Shown here one piece after another: positions 7,991 to 16,577 of a DNA stretch of 40,429 nt (its first letter is position 1; every line of letters starts with the position of its first letter). Origin of the DNA: Methanobrevibacter sp. (GTDB lineage: Archaea; Methanobacteriota; Methanobacteria; Methanobacteriales; Methanobacteriaceae). The stretch covers positions 1 through 40,429 of the forward strand of contig NZ_JAFRJO010000013.1 of NCBI RefSeq assembly GCF_017432245.1, given 5' to 3'. Made by a program: the position numbers and the translations under genes. Below the pieces are notes generated by a model, which ran no database searches, was not told the DNA's origin, and saw only the letters and a list, made by a program, of their open reading frames with translations.

Positions 7991-9265
7991 TTATCCAAAC
8001 ATCACTCCACCATTGTCATCTAATTGACCTTCTTTATTTTTACCTAAAATCTTGTTAATAGCATCCTCAAAGTCTGCCATAATGATATGGTCTCTTTCTT
8101 CACGGATAGCAAACATACCTGCTTCTGTACAGATAGCCTTTAAGTCTGCACCAGCGAATCCTTCTGTAAGAGCGACAATATCATTAAGATTAATATCAGA
8201 AGATAAATTCATTCTCTTGGTGTGAATCTTGAGAATCTCAAGTCTTCCTTCTTCATTTGGAGCTGGAACTTCAATGAATCTGTCGAATCTTCCAGGTCTG
8301 AGCAATGCTGGGTCTAAGATATCAGGTCTGTTGGTAGCGCCTATGATACCAATATCTCCACGGGATTCAAATCCATCCAATTCTGCAAGCAATTGCATAA
8401 GAGTTCTTTGAACTTCCCTATCTCCACTGGTTGAACTTTTAAGTCTTTGTGCAGCTACTGCATCAAGCTCATCAATGAAGATGATACTTGGTGCCTTTTC
8501 CTTAGCAAGCTCAAATACTTCTCTAACCATTCTTGCTCCTTCACCAATGTATTTTTTAACGAATTCGGAAGCAACAACCTTAATGAATGTTGCATTTGTT
8601 TCATTAGCTACTGCCTTTGCAAGCAAGGTCTTACCAGTTCCTGGAGGACCGTACAATAGAATACCTTTAGGTGGGTCAATACCGACCTTTTCAAACAATT
8701 CAGGATGTTTTAAAGGTAATTCTACAGTTTCCTTAACTTCAATGATTTGATCATCCAAACCACCGATAACATCATAGGTTACATCAGGTTTGGTGTCAAT
8801 TTCCATACCGGAAACATTTGCATCCTTCTCAGATGGCAATACTTCAACAACACCAAAGGTTTGTTGATTTAAAGCTACTCTTGAACCTGGTTTCAATAAT
8901 TTTTCATCCAAGAATTTTGAATAGTTGATGAGGAAACTTGGTCCAGTACTGCTTTTTACAGTCAATCTTGAATCATCAATGACTTCAGTAATTGTAGCCA
9001 ATATAAGTGGAGGTGATCTGAATCTTTCAACTTCACCTCTTAATGATTTTAACTCTCTTTCTAAACGAATCTTTTCATTTTCAGTTAGAATCTTATCCTT
9101 TTCAAGCTTTCTAACCTTCCACATGAGATTACGTTTGGTTTTTGTATTCTCTGCCTTAAGCAAATCTAGTTCTTTTTGAAGTTCTTCAACGGTTTTAGGC
9201 TCATCCACTTCTTCTATTTTAGTAGGACTAGCGATATTTTGAACTTCATTTGGAGAATCTTCCAT
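7991..9265 (-). CDS. pan: Proteasome-activating nucleotidase PAN (AAA+ ATPase)
   Basis: PAN unfolds proteins and feeds them to the archaeal 20S proteasome, the counterpart of the eukaryotic Rpt ring. In order there are an N-terminal coiled coil (about residues 24-83), an OB domain (about 84-145), and an AAA+ module with Walker A GPPGTGKT (206-213), Walker B FIDELDA (263-269), the second region of homology around ATNRPD...RPGRFDR, and a small C-terminal lid. An upstream in-frame ATG (9295) is possible, but AAAGGAGGAG lies directly before ATG 9265, giving 424 residues. The protein ends M-F-G instead of the usual hydrophobic-Tyr-X tail that docks into the proteasome, so the docking tyrosine is a Phe here. 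No proteasome subunit lies in the window. Confidence 0.95.
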   Translation of the reverse strand: MEDSPNEVQNIASPTKIEEVDEPKTVEELQKELDLLKAENTKTKRNLMWKVRKLEKDKILTENEKIRLERELKSLRGEVERFRSPPLILATITEVIDDSRLTVKSSTGPSFLINYSKFLDEKLLKPGSRVALNQQTFGVVEVLPSEKDANVSGMEIDTKPDVTYDVIGGLDDQIIEVKETVELPLKHPELFEKVGIDPPKGILLYGPPGTGKTLLAKAVANETNATFIKVVASEFVKKYIGEGARMVREVFELAKEKAPSIIFIDELDAVAAQRLKSSTSGDREVQRTLMQLLAELDGFESRGDIGIIGATNRPDILDPALLRPGRFDRFIEVPAPNEEGRLEILKIHTKRMNLSSDINLNDIVALTEGFAGADLKAICTEAGMFAIREERDHIIMADFEDAINKILGKNKEGQLDDNGGVMFG

Positions 9266-9582
9266 AATACACTCCTCCTTTAAATTAGTTATCATCTATA
9301 TAAATTTTAAATTTAGTTTTCAAATGTACTAATTAATTTTATATCATATTTTTACAACAATTTTACATTTTAAGTATAGATAGAAATTATAATAATTGTT
9401 ATATATTATAATTCTATTTTAATCTAAATATTCGTAGATTATAAAATAATTTATACATAGTAATATATAAAGTTTTTCTTAATTTTAGTAAGAAAAATAA
9501 TTTCATAAAAAATAATCGAAAAATAGATTAAAAAATAGAATATAAATCCTGAAAAAATGAAATTGAAAATATTGTAAAAGGA
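9266..9582. other. 317-bp gap with PAN promoter region and a hairpin
   Basis: A+T-rich. Just upstream of the PAN ribosome site is a TATA-like TTTATATAG (about 9298-9306, minus strand). A 9-bp inverted repeat TTTTTCTTA...TAAGAAAAA (9473-9497, 7-base loop) lies about 86 bases past the MBF1 stop and may mark its transcript end. No coding potential seen. Confidence 0.4.
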
Positions 9583-10086
9583 TTATTTCCTTTTGATCTT
9601 TACAATACTTCCTAATGTATTTGGACCTGATGCAGAACTTTTAAATGATTCCAAATCCATTTCATCATATTTTTCAATTATAGTGATGCCCAAAGTCTTT
9701 TCGAATTTTTTAGCTAACTTTATATCCGGTTCCATCTTTCCAGATTCGATTCTGTTGATTACTGAAACCTTTTCATACATCTTAGCCCCTAATTCTTCTC
9801 TTGTCCAACCCTTAGATTCCCTTGCCTTTCTGATTAATAGATTGTAATCTTCTACAAGCTCATCCATAGGTTCTTCTCTGCGTCTTCTTTGAACATTCTG
9901 CTTGTTTGCTTGAGGTCTTTGAGGGTTTCCCTTTTTGTTTCTTGAAACAAATTTTCTCTCAAGAGGAGTGTCCTTTTGAACTCTTCCGAATTTAGAACAT
10001 TCCTTGCAAACTTCTAAAACTGAACCATCTATTTTTGTTCTAATAGGTCTGCCTTCTATAGGTTTACCACATATTTCACAATTCAT
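9583..10086 (-). CDS. Archaeal multiprotein bridging factor 1 (zinc ribbon + HTH)
   Basis: A 167-residue protein with an N-terminal zinc ribbon (MNCEICGKPI...LEVCKECSKFG, four Cys in two CxxC pairs), a basic linker (KKGNPQRPQANKQNVQRRRR), and a C-terminal Cro/C1-type HTH (YNLLIRKARESKGWTREELGAKMYEKVSVINRIESGKMEPD) followed by a short tail. This is the layout of aMBF1, the archaeal homologue of the eukaryotic coactivator MBF1, which associates with the small ribosomal subunit in archaea. ATG 10086 has no clear Shine-Dalgarno, so translation may be leaderless. The 202-bp stretch up to the next gene holds only A+T-rich DNA and an implausible low-complexity frame. Confidence 0.88.
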   Translation of the reverse strand: MNCEICGKPIEGRPIRTKIDGSVLEVCKECSKFGRVQKDTPLERKFVSRNKKGNPQRPQANKQNVQRRRREEPMDELVEDYNLLIRKARESKGWTREELGAKMYEKVSVINRIESGKMEPDIKLAKKFEKTLGITIIEKYDEMDLESFKSSASGPNTLGSIVKIKRK

Positions 10087-10290
10087 GTTTAAATATATGA
10101 TTTTTGAATTATATAATACTTTTTAATTAATTCTAATAAGTTATTTACCAAGTTAACTGAAAAATAGATGAGAAAAAGAGAAATGGAGATTGAAAATAAG
10201 AAAAAAATAGTTAGAAAAATAGTTAGAAAAATAAATAAAAATGAGAAATGATAAAAAGTTAACAATGAAAAAATAAAGGGATTACGCCAA

Positions 10291-10680
10291 TTATTCATTA
10301 TTAGCCTTATAATCCTTCATTTGAGTTGATTGTTTTTTGCCGGAGTAATATCCTTTGAATACTTTTGCATCGTTGAATGATTTATTTAATTCCTTATAAT
10401 CCTCATAATCATTGCTGATTACGACAATATGAGCAGGAGGATGAATTTTTTTGATTTGAACAATTGCAGTTGCAGTGTCTTCTTTTATACGAAATGCAGT
10501 AGCTACATTTGATTTGGTTCTTAATGGAGCCTTTAAAATGTTTTCAACAATTTTATCTGCATATTTTGCGTCAATCCTTTTAGGTTTTGTAGTTAAATTT
10601 AAATTTGCATGCCTTTCAACATCTGCAATTGCATTAAGAATTTTTGAATTGTTTTCTCCTCTAATCAATACCAAAGCCAT
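10291..10680 (-). CDS. DUF356-like conserved methanogen protein
   Basis: A 129-residue soluble protein starting MALVLIRGENNSKILNAIADVERH, which I recognise as the methanogen family DUF356; no biochemical function is established that I know of. The sequence alternates strands and helices (RIDAKYADKIVENILKAP; ATAIVQIKKIHPPAHIVVISNDYEDYKELN), consistent with a small alpha/beta fold, and has a Lys-rich tail. There are no transmembrane segments and no cysteine clusters. A weak GGGAT precedes the ATG. It sits upstream of MBF1 on the same strand with 204 bp between. Confidence 0.6.
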   Translation of the reverse strand: MALVLIRGENNSKILNAIADVERHANLNLTTKPKRIDAKYADKIVENILKAPLRTKSNVATAFRIKEDTATAIVQIKKIHPPAHIVVISNDYEDYKELNKSFNDAKVFKGYYSGKKQSTQMKDYKANNE

Positions 10681-11015
10681 ATTATCCCTATAATCATTAA
10701 TAAAAAAATAAAATAAATGATTTACATTATTTAAAAATCTACATATTACTTTATATTTTTTTATTTAAATATATTACTATTAAAAACTAATTAAATTTAA
10801 AAATAAACAATAATATTAAAAATATTGAATAAAAACTAACGAATATTTAAAAAAATTGAATAATAAATAATTTTAATCCAATAAATAAAAAAATAAATAA
10901 AAAACAATAGAAAAAATGAACAAAAAATTATGGAGAAATATAAAAATAGAAAAGAAAAATAGAAAAATAGAAAAATAAATAAAAAATAAGAAAATGAAAA
11001 TTGGTAAAAACCAAT
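10681..11015. other. 335-bp A+T-rich gap, no gene seen
   Basis: Almost only A and T with repeated AAATAAA and GAAAAATAG steps. It contains the 3' end of the extracytoplasmic gene pair transcript and the promoter of the DUF356-like gene. No open frame, hairpin or G+C island stands out. Confidence 0.5.
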
Positions 11016-12290
11016 TTAAGAAACACGATCTCTAAATGATTTCAATAATCTTGTTCTAAATACAACCAAGACTATTAAAACAAAACCAATTGCTGTTTGA
11101 ATAGAACCTAAAATAGTAAGCACTATGGAATTAATAGGTAAATTCCATGCAGGAGAAGTTCTGCCATTAGGTAATGCATTGTAGTATACCCCTACAGCAC
11201 GAACATCAGGTTTTACATTCAAGTCACTCGGTTCTACATAATCCACTCCAACAATAAGACCATTATTGATACCCTTATTAATGGAACCGGCTATTGTCGA
11301 TGCATTATAACCATACTTCTTAACTGATGCCTTTACCACTTCTCGGGTAATATCAGACAACCCTGCCTTTTCGCTTCCATAGACAGAAACAGAAACAGCA
11401 TCTTTGGAAATTGTAATTTCATTAATCAATACATCTGTAGCAGAACGAACTTCAAGTTCATGATTACAGATTGGACATACATTATAGTTTTCTGCATCAG
11501 GGAATCCAGTAGCCCAACCACAGTCCAAACATACTTTAGAATAATTTTCATCCATTGGATAACCAGTGGTATTTACTTGTTTTGGTACAAACATGTCTCC
11601 AGTGCTGATTAATGAAACAAGGTTTACTGCACCACCACCGTATTTCTCACCAGAATCTCTAGCTACTTCTTCCATAGCTTTACCGACAATGTAGGTAGCA
11701 GGATATCCATCTCTAATCATTTTACCGATATTTACTGCAGTTTCTCTACGTACACGATCCGCAGTACCATACATAGGGTTACCTGCACTGTTTCTCAAGT
11801 GAATGATAGCTCCTTTTGAACCTTGAGGTAATTGTACAACTCCCCCTTCATGGTGAGTAACTCTGATAGTTCCACTATCATCTACAACAACAAGATATGC
11901 ATTATAGTCCCCACCAATAGCTGCACCCATTGAAGGTCCACCAATAACAAGACGAATACCATTAAAACCACTTGCTAAAGCAGCGGCAGCAGCTGGACTT
12001 GAACCATGTTGCATAGCTCCGAGTGCATCAATAATCGCATAGTTCCTTTCTGTACCATTACCTTCCCCCCCGGAAAGCATAGCATATCCATCATTTTTAG
12101 ACATGATGAATGAAGATTGGAACATGTTATTTGCAAAGGACATACTTCCTGCAGCAGCACCATTTGGATCTTCACCTGAAGGGTCTGTAATAACAATTAC
12201 GTTACAGGTAGCTGAAGCAGTAGCAATTACTGTAAAGAGCATTAAAAATAAAAATATTAAACCAATGATTCGTTTATTCCATTTATTCAA
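11016..12290 (-). CDS. Unrecognised exported, membrane-anchored protein with extracytoplasmic zinc ribbon
   Basis: Family not recognised. The 424-residue product has an N-terminal signal peptide (hydrophobic about 8-27, then ATASATC), a glycine/alanine-rich domain (about 29-230) with VIVITDPSGEDPNGAAAGS, a GGPSMGAAIGGDYN loop and VTHHEGGVVQLPQGSKGAIIHL, a four-Cys zinc ribbon (C254, C257, C272, C275), an alpha/beta segment, and one C-terminal helix (387-411) followed by a basic tail. The topology puts the body, including the zinc ribbon, outside the membrane. Cys29 would be at or near the mature N-terminus, so a lipid anchor or an N-terminal nucleophile is conceivable but unproven. The start is TTG at 12290 with AGGAGG seven bases before it. 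It lies 11 bp behind the POTRA-like gene, clearly in one operon. Confidence 0.7.
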   Translation of the reverse strand: MNKWNKRIIGLIFLFLMLFTVIATASATCNVIVITDPSGEDPNGAAAGSMSFANNMFQSSFIMSKNDGYAMLSGGEGNGTERNYAIIDALGAMQHGSSPAAAAALASGFNGIRLVIGGPSMGAAIGGDYNAYLVVVDDSGTIRVTHHEGGVVQLPQGSKGAIIHLRNSAGNPMYGTADRVRRETAVNIGKMIRDGYPATYIVGKAMEEVARDSGEKYGGGAVNLVSLISTGDMFVPKQVNTTGYPMDENYSKVCLDCGWATGFPDAENYNVCPICNHELEVRSATDVLINEITISKDAVSVSVYGSEKAGLSDITREVVKASVKKYGYNASTIAGSINKGINNGLIVGVDYVEPSDLNVKPDVRAVGVYYNALPNGRTSPAWNLPINSIVLTILGSIQTAIGFVLIVLVVFRTRLLKSFRDRVS

Positions 12291-12301
12291 ATTTTAACCT
12301 C

Positions 12302-12799
12302 CTATCCAGCAATACTATAATTATAAACGCTTTTTGAACTCTCTTGATATGAATTATCAGAAGAAGTAGTTTTATTACCTGTAATATTAATAGTTGAGAA
12401 ATCTTCAATAACAGTAACAGTAACAATACCTGTATCCCTGTTTACACTAACATCCGCTCCTGCAATAGGGGCGATTTTGGTACCTGGGATTGTTGATCTT
12501 CGAACGAATTTTTCTGCATTGGCCTCGGCCTCTGTCACAGGCAGCTCCCGTATGGATGTCTTAAGGATATCACCATCAATATAACTGCCTTCTCTTAAAC
12601 CAGAGTTCTGAACATTATAACGAATACTGTCAATAGGAACTATATCATTTCCTTTAACAATAATACCTGCAATAGGTACACCTTCAGCGACTTCAGCAGA
12701 GGATGCATATGCTACATAGATAATTAATCTGTCACAAACAATTAAGATAAAAGCTAATAATAAAATTATTAAAGTGTCTCTCCTAATTTTTAAAAACAT
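12302..12799 (-). CDS. Membrane-anchored protein with POTRA-like domain
   Basis: A 165-residue protein with one N-terminal transmembrane helix (about 9-31) and an outside domain that reads as POTRA: a first strand IAGIIVKGNDIVP, a helix DSIRYNVQNSGLREGSYID, a second helix GDILKTSIREL / VTEAEANAEKFVRR, and a beta hairpin ADVSVNRDTGIVTVTVIED. The phrase 'V-K-G-N ... S-G-L-R-E-G' is the POTRA signature pattern seen in FtsQ/DivIB and BamA-type proteins. A short Ser/Asn-rich tail follows. AGAGG precedes the ATG. FtsQ-like proteins have one TM helix plus POTRA, as here, so a cell-wall or division role in this pseudomurein-walled archaeon is an inference to test. It is co-transcribed with the exported zinc-ribbon protein. 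Confidence 0.6.
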   Translation of the reverse strand: MFLKIRRDTLIILLLAFILIVCDRLIIYVAYASSAEVAEGVPIAGIIVKGNDIVPIDSIRYNVQNSGLREGSYIDGDILKTSIRELPVTEAEANAEKFVRRSTIPGTKIAPIAGADVSVNRDTGIVTVTVIEDFSTINITGNKTTSSDNSYQESSKSVYNYSIAG

Positions 12800-12934
12800 A
12801 ACATGCCTCTATAAATATAAATTAATTATTTAAATCTTTAAATAAATTCAAAAATTTTTAAATGAATTCATAAATTAAATAAATATTTGAGAATAAACAA
12901 GCGATTCCCAAATTAATGAAGATTATATTAACTC

Positions 12935-12954
12935 TACAATTCGATAGAATTGTA
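12935..12954. promoter_or_regulatory. Palindrome upstream of the POTRA-like operon (possible operator)
   Basis: TACAATTC and GAATTGTA form a perfect 8-bp inverted repeat around a 4-base centre, between the radical SAM gene and the POTRA-like gene, about 135-155 bases upstream of the latter's start. No U-run follows, so a binding site is more likely than a terminator. The remaining 12800-13098 interval is A+T-rich without genes. Confidence 0.3.
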
Positions 12955-13098
12955 AATAAAATATAATATAAATATTTATTTAATTTACATATTATTAATA
13001 GTTAACTATAAAAAGAGTTTTTAAAATATTAAAAGATTAAAATAAGTAAATAAAGAAAATAAAAATAGAAAAAAGATAGAAAAATTAAAAAAACTTGG

Positions 13099-14238
13099 CT
13101 ACATTTTTGTCATTAAGTCCATAATTGAAAAAGGCTCACCTTCTTTTCTCACTCTAGGAGCTCCACCAAAAGCAGCCATAGCATTCTTTTTAAAGTCTTC
13201 ATTAGCTTTTTTTGAAACTTCACCAAAAATCATTTTATAAGCTTCACATTGAGGGTCTACAGCCCTAGGAGATTGGGTGGCAACAATTCCATTATAAGGA
13301 CATCCTCCTCTACAGAACTTAATGAATTTGCAATCTGCACAGTCTTCATCAACAAAATTCTTGAATTCCATTAATTTGCTCCATGCTTCAGACTTCTCTA
13401 AATCTTCCATAGATGGCTCATCGTAAACATTTCCCATTATATATTCTTCCATTCCAACAAAACGATAGCAAGGGTAAATGGAACCATCATGACCAACTGC
13501 AAGTGTAGTTCCCATACAATCATTGAATGTGCAGAGAGTGCCTACCCTTCTAAGGCTACTTTTTGCAATGTGGTCCAAATCCATTATAACAAACTTATCC
13601 AAATCGTATAGGTACTTATCTAACCAATCAATCAACAATTTTCCATGCTCATCTTGAGGAAGTGCCCATGGATCTGCATTATCACCACGTAAAGAAGGTA
13701 AAGCTGCATGAATCTTTAAGTTTAAACCATTTTCCTTAAAGAAATCATATATTTCATCCGAAAAATCCTTTGAATAAGAAGTAAAAGTACAAACAAAATT
13801 GATTTGTATGTCATTTTCAGTAGCTAACTTAACGGATTTCATGGTTTTATCAAAGTATCCTTCACCTCTTTGATAATCATTTATTTCCTTAGGGCCATCA
13901 ATGCTTGTACTGATAGCAATATTGTATTTTGAGAATAATTTTGCCATATCCTCATCTAAAAGCCATAAATTGCTTTGCAGGGAAAAACCTTCAGTTTCAT
14001 GAGTGGTTGCATCATTAAGCAATGGAAGTGCTTTTTCATAGAATTCATAACCTGCAAGCAAAGGTTCACCACCATGGAAAGTGAAATGTACAGGTTCATC
14101 TCTAAAATTAGCTAACCATTTAACAATCTGATTGATTACATCAATATCCATTAATTCTGAATTTTCTTCAGAACCCCAACAGTATGCACAATTGGATGGG
14201 CATCCTAAGGTAGGTATAATCATTACATGAAAAGTCAT
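13099..14238 (-). CDS. Radical SAM/SPASM enzyme, putative peptide-modifying
   Basis: A 379-residue radical SAM protein. The SAM-cleaving [4Fe-4S] motif is C13-x3-C17-x2-C20 (LGCPSNCAYCWG), followed by FTFHGGEPLL, the glycine-rich SAM contact. The C-terminal third is a SPASM domain with further cysteines (CTFNDCMGT, IYPCYRF, CADCKFIKFCRGGCPYNG, DPQCEAY) for auxiliary Fe-S clusters. Such enzymes mature sulfatases or install crosslinks in ribosomally made peptides. The gene lies 71 bp behind a small Cys-rich peptide gene with its own GAGGG ribosome site, so both are probably in one transcript. From memory this resembles the TIGR04083 (Mhun_1560-type) family of methanogens, paired with TIGR04165 peptides. 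The chemistry is not known from sequence. Confidence 0.88.
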   Translation of the reverse strand: MTFHVMIIPTLGCPSNCAYCWGSEENSELMDIDVINQIVKWLANFRDEPVHFTFHGGEPLLAGYEFYEKALPLLNDATTHETEGFSLQSNLWLLDEDMAKLFSKYNIAISTSIDGPKEINDYQRGEGYFDKTMKSVKLATENDIQINFVCTFTSYSKDFSDEIYDFFKENGLNLKIHAALPSLRGDNADPWALPQDEHGKLLIDWLDKYLYDLDKFVIMDLDHIAKSSLRRVGTLCTFNDCMGTTLAVGHDGSIYPCYRFVGMEEYIMGNVYDEPSMEDLEKSEAWSKLMEFKNFVDEDCADCKFIKFCRGGCPYNGIVATQSPRAVDPQCEAYKMIFGEVSKKANEDFKKNAMAAFGGAPRVRKEGEPFSIMDLMTKM

Positions 14239-14309
14239 TTAATCCCTCAAAAATTTAATTAAAAAACAAACAAAGCAATCATTGTAAATTACTTTTAGAA
14301 GAATAATAA

Positions 14310-14528
14310 TTATAATTTTTTATTTAATTCAGTGATAAGATCTTTTTTAATTGTTTCTTCATCAGTTTTTTCATTATCCCTGCCAGTTTCAAAAACATAT
14401 CCGCAATTGTCACATTTAAATTCCTTTAATTCAGCATGTGCGTGATGATTATCAATGAATCTCCTGTGAGCAGTCTTATCAGTAGAACCACATTTAGGAC
14501 ATTTTGCAATTAAATCTTCAAATTTCAT
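14310..14528 (-). CDS. Small Cys-rich CxxC peptide, candidate radical SAM substrate
   Basis: A 72-residue polypeptide with two CxxC pairs (C10/C13 in KCPKCGS and C39/C42 in KCDNCGYVF) around a His-rich centre (RRFIDNHHAHAEL), and a charged helical tail (DEETIKKDLITELNKK). Alone it looks like a zinc ribbon. Its place directly upstream of a SPASM radical SAM gene on the same strand fits the methanogen Cys-rich peptide family recorded (from memory) as TIGR04165, proposed as modification target. AAGGAGAG precedes the ATG. Whether it is a modified product, an electron carrier or a structural partner cannot be decided from sequence. There is no obvious leader/core cleavage site. Confidence 0.8.
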   Translation of the reverse strand: MKFEDLIAKCPKCGSTDKTAHRRFIDNHHAHAELKEFKCDNCGYVFETGRDNEKTDEETIKKDLITELNKKL

Positions 14529-14795
14529 TTTATCTCTCCTTTATTTTTAAAAAATAATTTAATTTTATTATTATAATATTGTTTGTCATTATTAATATAA
14601 TTTAATTAATCTCCAATATTTTAGTTAAATGTGCTAAATACTTAGATAATCAATAAATATTAATTTAGTTAATTAATCCAAAAGATTATATAATCATTTA
14701 GAAATAAATATTATAAAGATATCGAAATAAATATAAATACTTAATATGAAAATATATTTTATATATTATATAATTCTATTTACTAAGGTAACACT
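14529..14795. promoter_or_regulatory. Divergent promoter region between the peptide gene and the ABC exporter
   Basis: A 267-bp A+T-rich interval between divergently read genes. On the plus side TTTATATATT (about 14758-14767) is a good archaeal TATA element about 30 bases before the exporter start, leaving a very short leader with AAGGTAA as ribosome site. A second TATA-like AATATAAAT lies near 14731-14739. For the minus strand a promoter must lie near 14560-14600, where several TATA-like runs compete. Confidence 0.4.
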
Positions 14796-15575
14796 ATGAC
14801 ATTAGAACTATTAATTAAGGGAAGTAGTGAAAACTTTTTATTAAGGCAATTGATTAAAAAGAATTTTACTTCCAAATATAAAGATTCTGTATTGGGAATC
14901 CTTTGGAGTTTTTTAAAACCTTTAATAGAAATGGCTATTTTAACAGCTATCTTTTCTACAATATTTGCTAAAAGTATTGAAAATTTCCCTGTTTACTTTA
15001 TGGCAGGACGTTGTATCTTAGACTTTTTTAATGTTGGAACAAAATCCGCTATGACCTCTATTAAGAGCAATAGAAGCATTTTGCAGAAAATTTATGTTCC
15101 TAGATATATCTTTGCTTTAGGTAATATCTGTTCAGAATTCCTTAACTTTTTAATGACAATGATTGTTATGGTAGCCATTATGATTGCAACTAAAGCTCCA
15201 TTTTATGCAATGTCCCTGTTTGCAGTCATTCCTCTAGCAACTTTATTCATATTAATCACAGGTGTAGGATTGATTTTAGCAATTGTATGTACCAAGTTTT
15301 CTGATATTGAATATTTATATAAAATCTTCACAGGTCTATTGACATATGCTTGTGCAATATTTTACCCAATTGATATCGTTCCTCAACCAGTAAGAGGTTA
15401 TATGGAATTGAACCCTATTTATGGGATCATTGCACAATTCAGAGAATTCATAATGTTTGGAAGATTCCCTTCAACCAGACTTATGCTAACTACATTTGCA
15501 TTCTCTGTAATAATATTCATTATAGGAGTATTGATTTTCAGAAGATATCAAGATAAGATTACCTTAGAATTATAA
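14796..15575 (+). CDS. ABC-2 type polysaccharide/polyol-phosphate export permease
   Basis: A 259-residue permease of the Wzm/TagG family. The N-terminus has the family amphipathic element RQLIKKNFTSKYKDSVLGILWSFLKPL, then six hydrophobic helices (about 38-58, 61-80, 100-125, 140-165, 175-195, 230-250). The segment FYPIDIVPQPVRGYMELNPIYGIIAQFREFI before the last helix is also diagnostic. It would move a lipid-linked glycan across the cytoplasmic membrane. The ATPase gene follows 54 bp downstream with its own AGAGA site. Together with the glycosyltransferase and nucleotide-sugar genes behind it, this forms a surface-glycan locus; which polymer is exported is not evident. One of few plus-strand genes here. 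Confidence 0.9.
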   Translation: MTLELLIKGSSENFLLRQLIKKNFTSKYKDSVLGILWSFLKPLIEMAILTAIFSTIFAKSIENFPVYFMAGRCILDFFNVGTKSAMTSIKSNRSILQKIYVPRYIFALGNICSEFLNFLMTMIVMVAIMIATKAPFYAMSLFAVIPLATLFILITGVGLILAIVCTKFSDIEYLYKIFTGLLTYACAIFYPIDIVPQPVRGYMELNPIYGIIAQFREFIMFGRFPSTRLMLTTFAFSVIIFIIGVLIFRRYQDKITLEL

Positions 15576-15629
15576 GAAACTTTTAAAAATTAATAAATTA
15601 AAATAAAATCAAATTCATGGAGAGATAAT

Positions 15630-16523
15630 ATGGCTAAAAGTCAAAATGAAAAGGAAAGCATCATTACTAAAATCATTAATTTATTTAGGAATATTATCTC
15701 ACCAAAAGATAAGCTTTTAGAAAACAAGGAAGGAGTAGATGACAATATAGCTATTGAATTGAAAAATGTTTCTTTAAGCTTTAAAATCGGAAATGACAAA
15801 ATTGATAATTTAAAGGAATATGTCATCAGAACATTGAACAGAACAAAAGAAAAGAAAACTATTTTTAAAGCAACTGATGATGTATCATTTAAAATTTACA
15901 AAGGCGAAAAAGTCGGAATTATCGGCTTTAATGGTGCTGGAAAAAGTACATTGCTTAAAATCATATCTGGCGTTTACACCCCTGATGAAGGGGAAGTTAT
16001 CATTAATGGAAACATTGCACCTCTTTTATCATTAGGTGCAGGATTCGATAAGAATTATTCAGGTAGAGAAAACATTTTCCTAAATGGGGCAATTCTTGGA
16101 TATGATGAGAAATTCTTAAGAGCAAAATATGATGAGATTCTTGAATTTTCCGAACTAGGAGAATTTATTAATCTTCCTGTAAAAAATTACTCATCAGGTA
16201 TGCTATCAAAACTTGGATTTTCAATTGCTACAATTGTAGATCCTGATATTTTGATTCTTGATGAAGTTCTTGGAGTAGGAGACATTAACTTTAGAAAAAA
16301 AAGTAAGGAAAAACTCAAGTCATTAATGGCTTCAAATACTACTGTATTACTTGTATCTCACTCCATTGAGGAAATTAGAAGCATATGTGATAAAGCTATT
16401 TGGATTGACAAAGGAAAAGTAATAGATTTTAATGAAGTGAATTCCGTTTGTGACAAATATGAAGAAGCTGCAAAGAATGCAAGCAAGGAAAAAACTAAAA
16501 AATTAAAACCACAAAGATTTTAG
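15630..16523 (+). CDS. ABC transporter ATP-binding protein for polysaccharide export
   Basis: The nucleotide-binding partner of the upstream permease. Walker A GFNGAGKST is at 99-107, the signature YSSGM at 187-191 (with LSKLGFSIA), Walker B ILILDE at 207-212, followed by VLGVGD and the switch histidine in LLVSHS. The long insertion before Walker A and the phrase PLLSLGAGFDKNYSGRENIFLNG are hallmarks of the Wzt/TagH group. At 297 residues it lacks the C-terminal carbohydrate-recognition domain of long Wzt proteins, so recognition of a capped glycan is not expected. A ~35-residue charged N-terminal extension precedes the ATPase domain. The transcript ends at a hairpin with a U-run just past the stop codon. 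Confidence 0.93.
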   Translation: MAKSQNEKESIITKIINLFRNIISPKDKLLENKEGVDDNIAIELKNVSLSFKIGNDKIDNLKEYVIRTLNRTKEKKTIFKATDDVSFKIYKGEKVGIIGFNGAGKSTLLKIISGVYTPDEGEVIINGNIAPLLSLGAGFDKNYSGRENIFLNGAILGYDEKFLRAKYDEILEFSELGEFINLPVKNYSSGMLSKLGFSIATIVDPDILILDEVLGVGDINFRKKSKEKLKSLMASNTTVLLVSHSIEEIRSICDKAIWIDKGKVIDFNEVNSVCDKYEEAAKNASKEKTKKLKPQRF

Positions 16524-16556
16524 GTTACGGCTATTTAATAGATTACCTATTTTTTT
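16522..16556 (+). terminator. Terminator after the ABC exporter genes
   Basis: AGGT...ACCT (16522-16548) encloses an inner CTAT-TTA-ATAG hairpin and is followed by seven T residues on the plus strand (16550-16556), immediately after the ATPase stop codon and before the convergent glycosyltransferase gene. A weak stem, but the T-run is of the type known to end archaeal transcripts. Confidence 0.55.
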
Positions 16557-16577
16557 ATTAAACAATCCAAAACTAAT

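Noticed and set aside
10089-10298. 69-codon minus-strand frame between MBF1 and the DUF356-like gene
   Set aside because: Low-complexity Phe/Ile/Ser-rich translation of A+T-rich DNA; it overlaps the DUF356-like 3' end and has no clear ribosome site.
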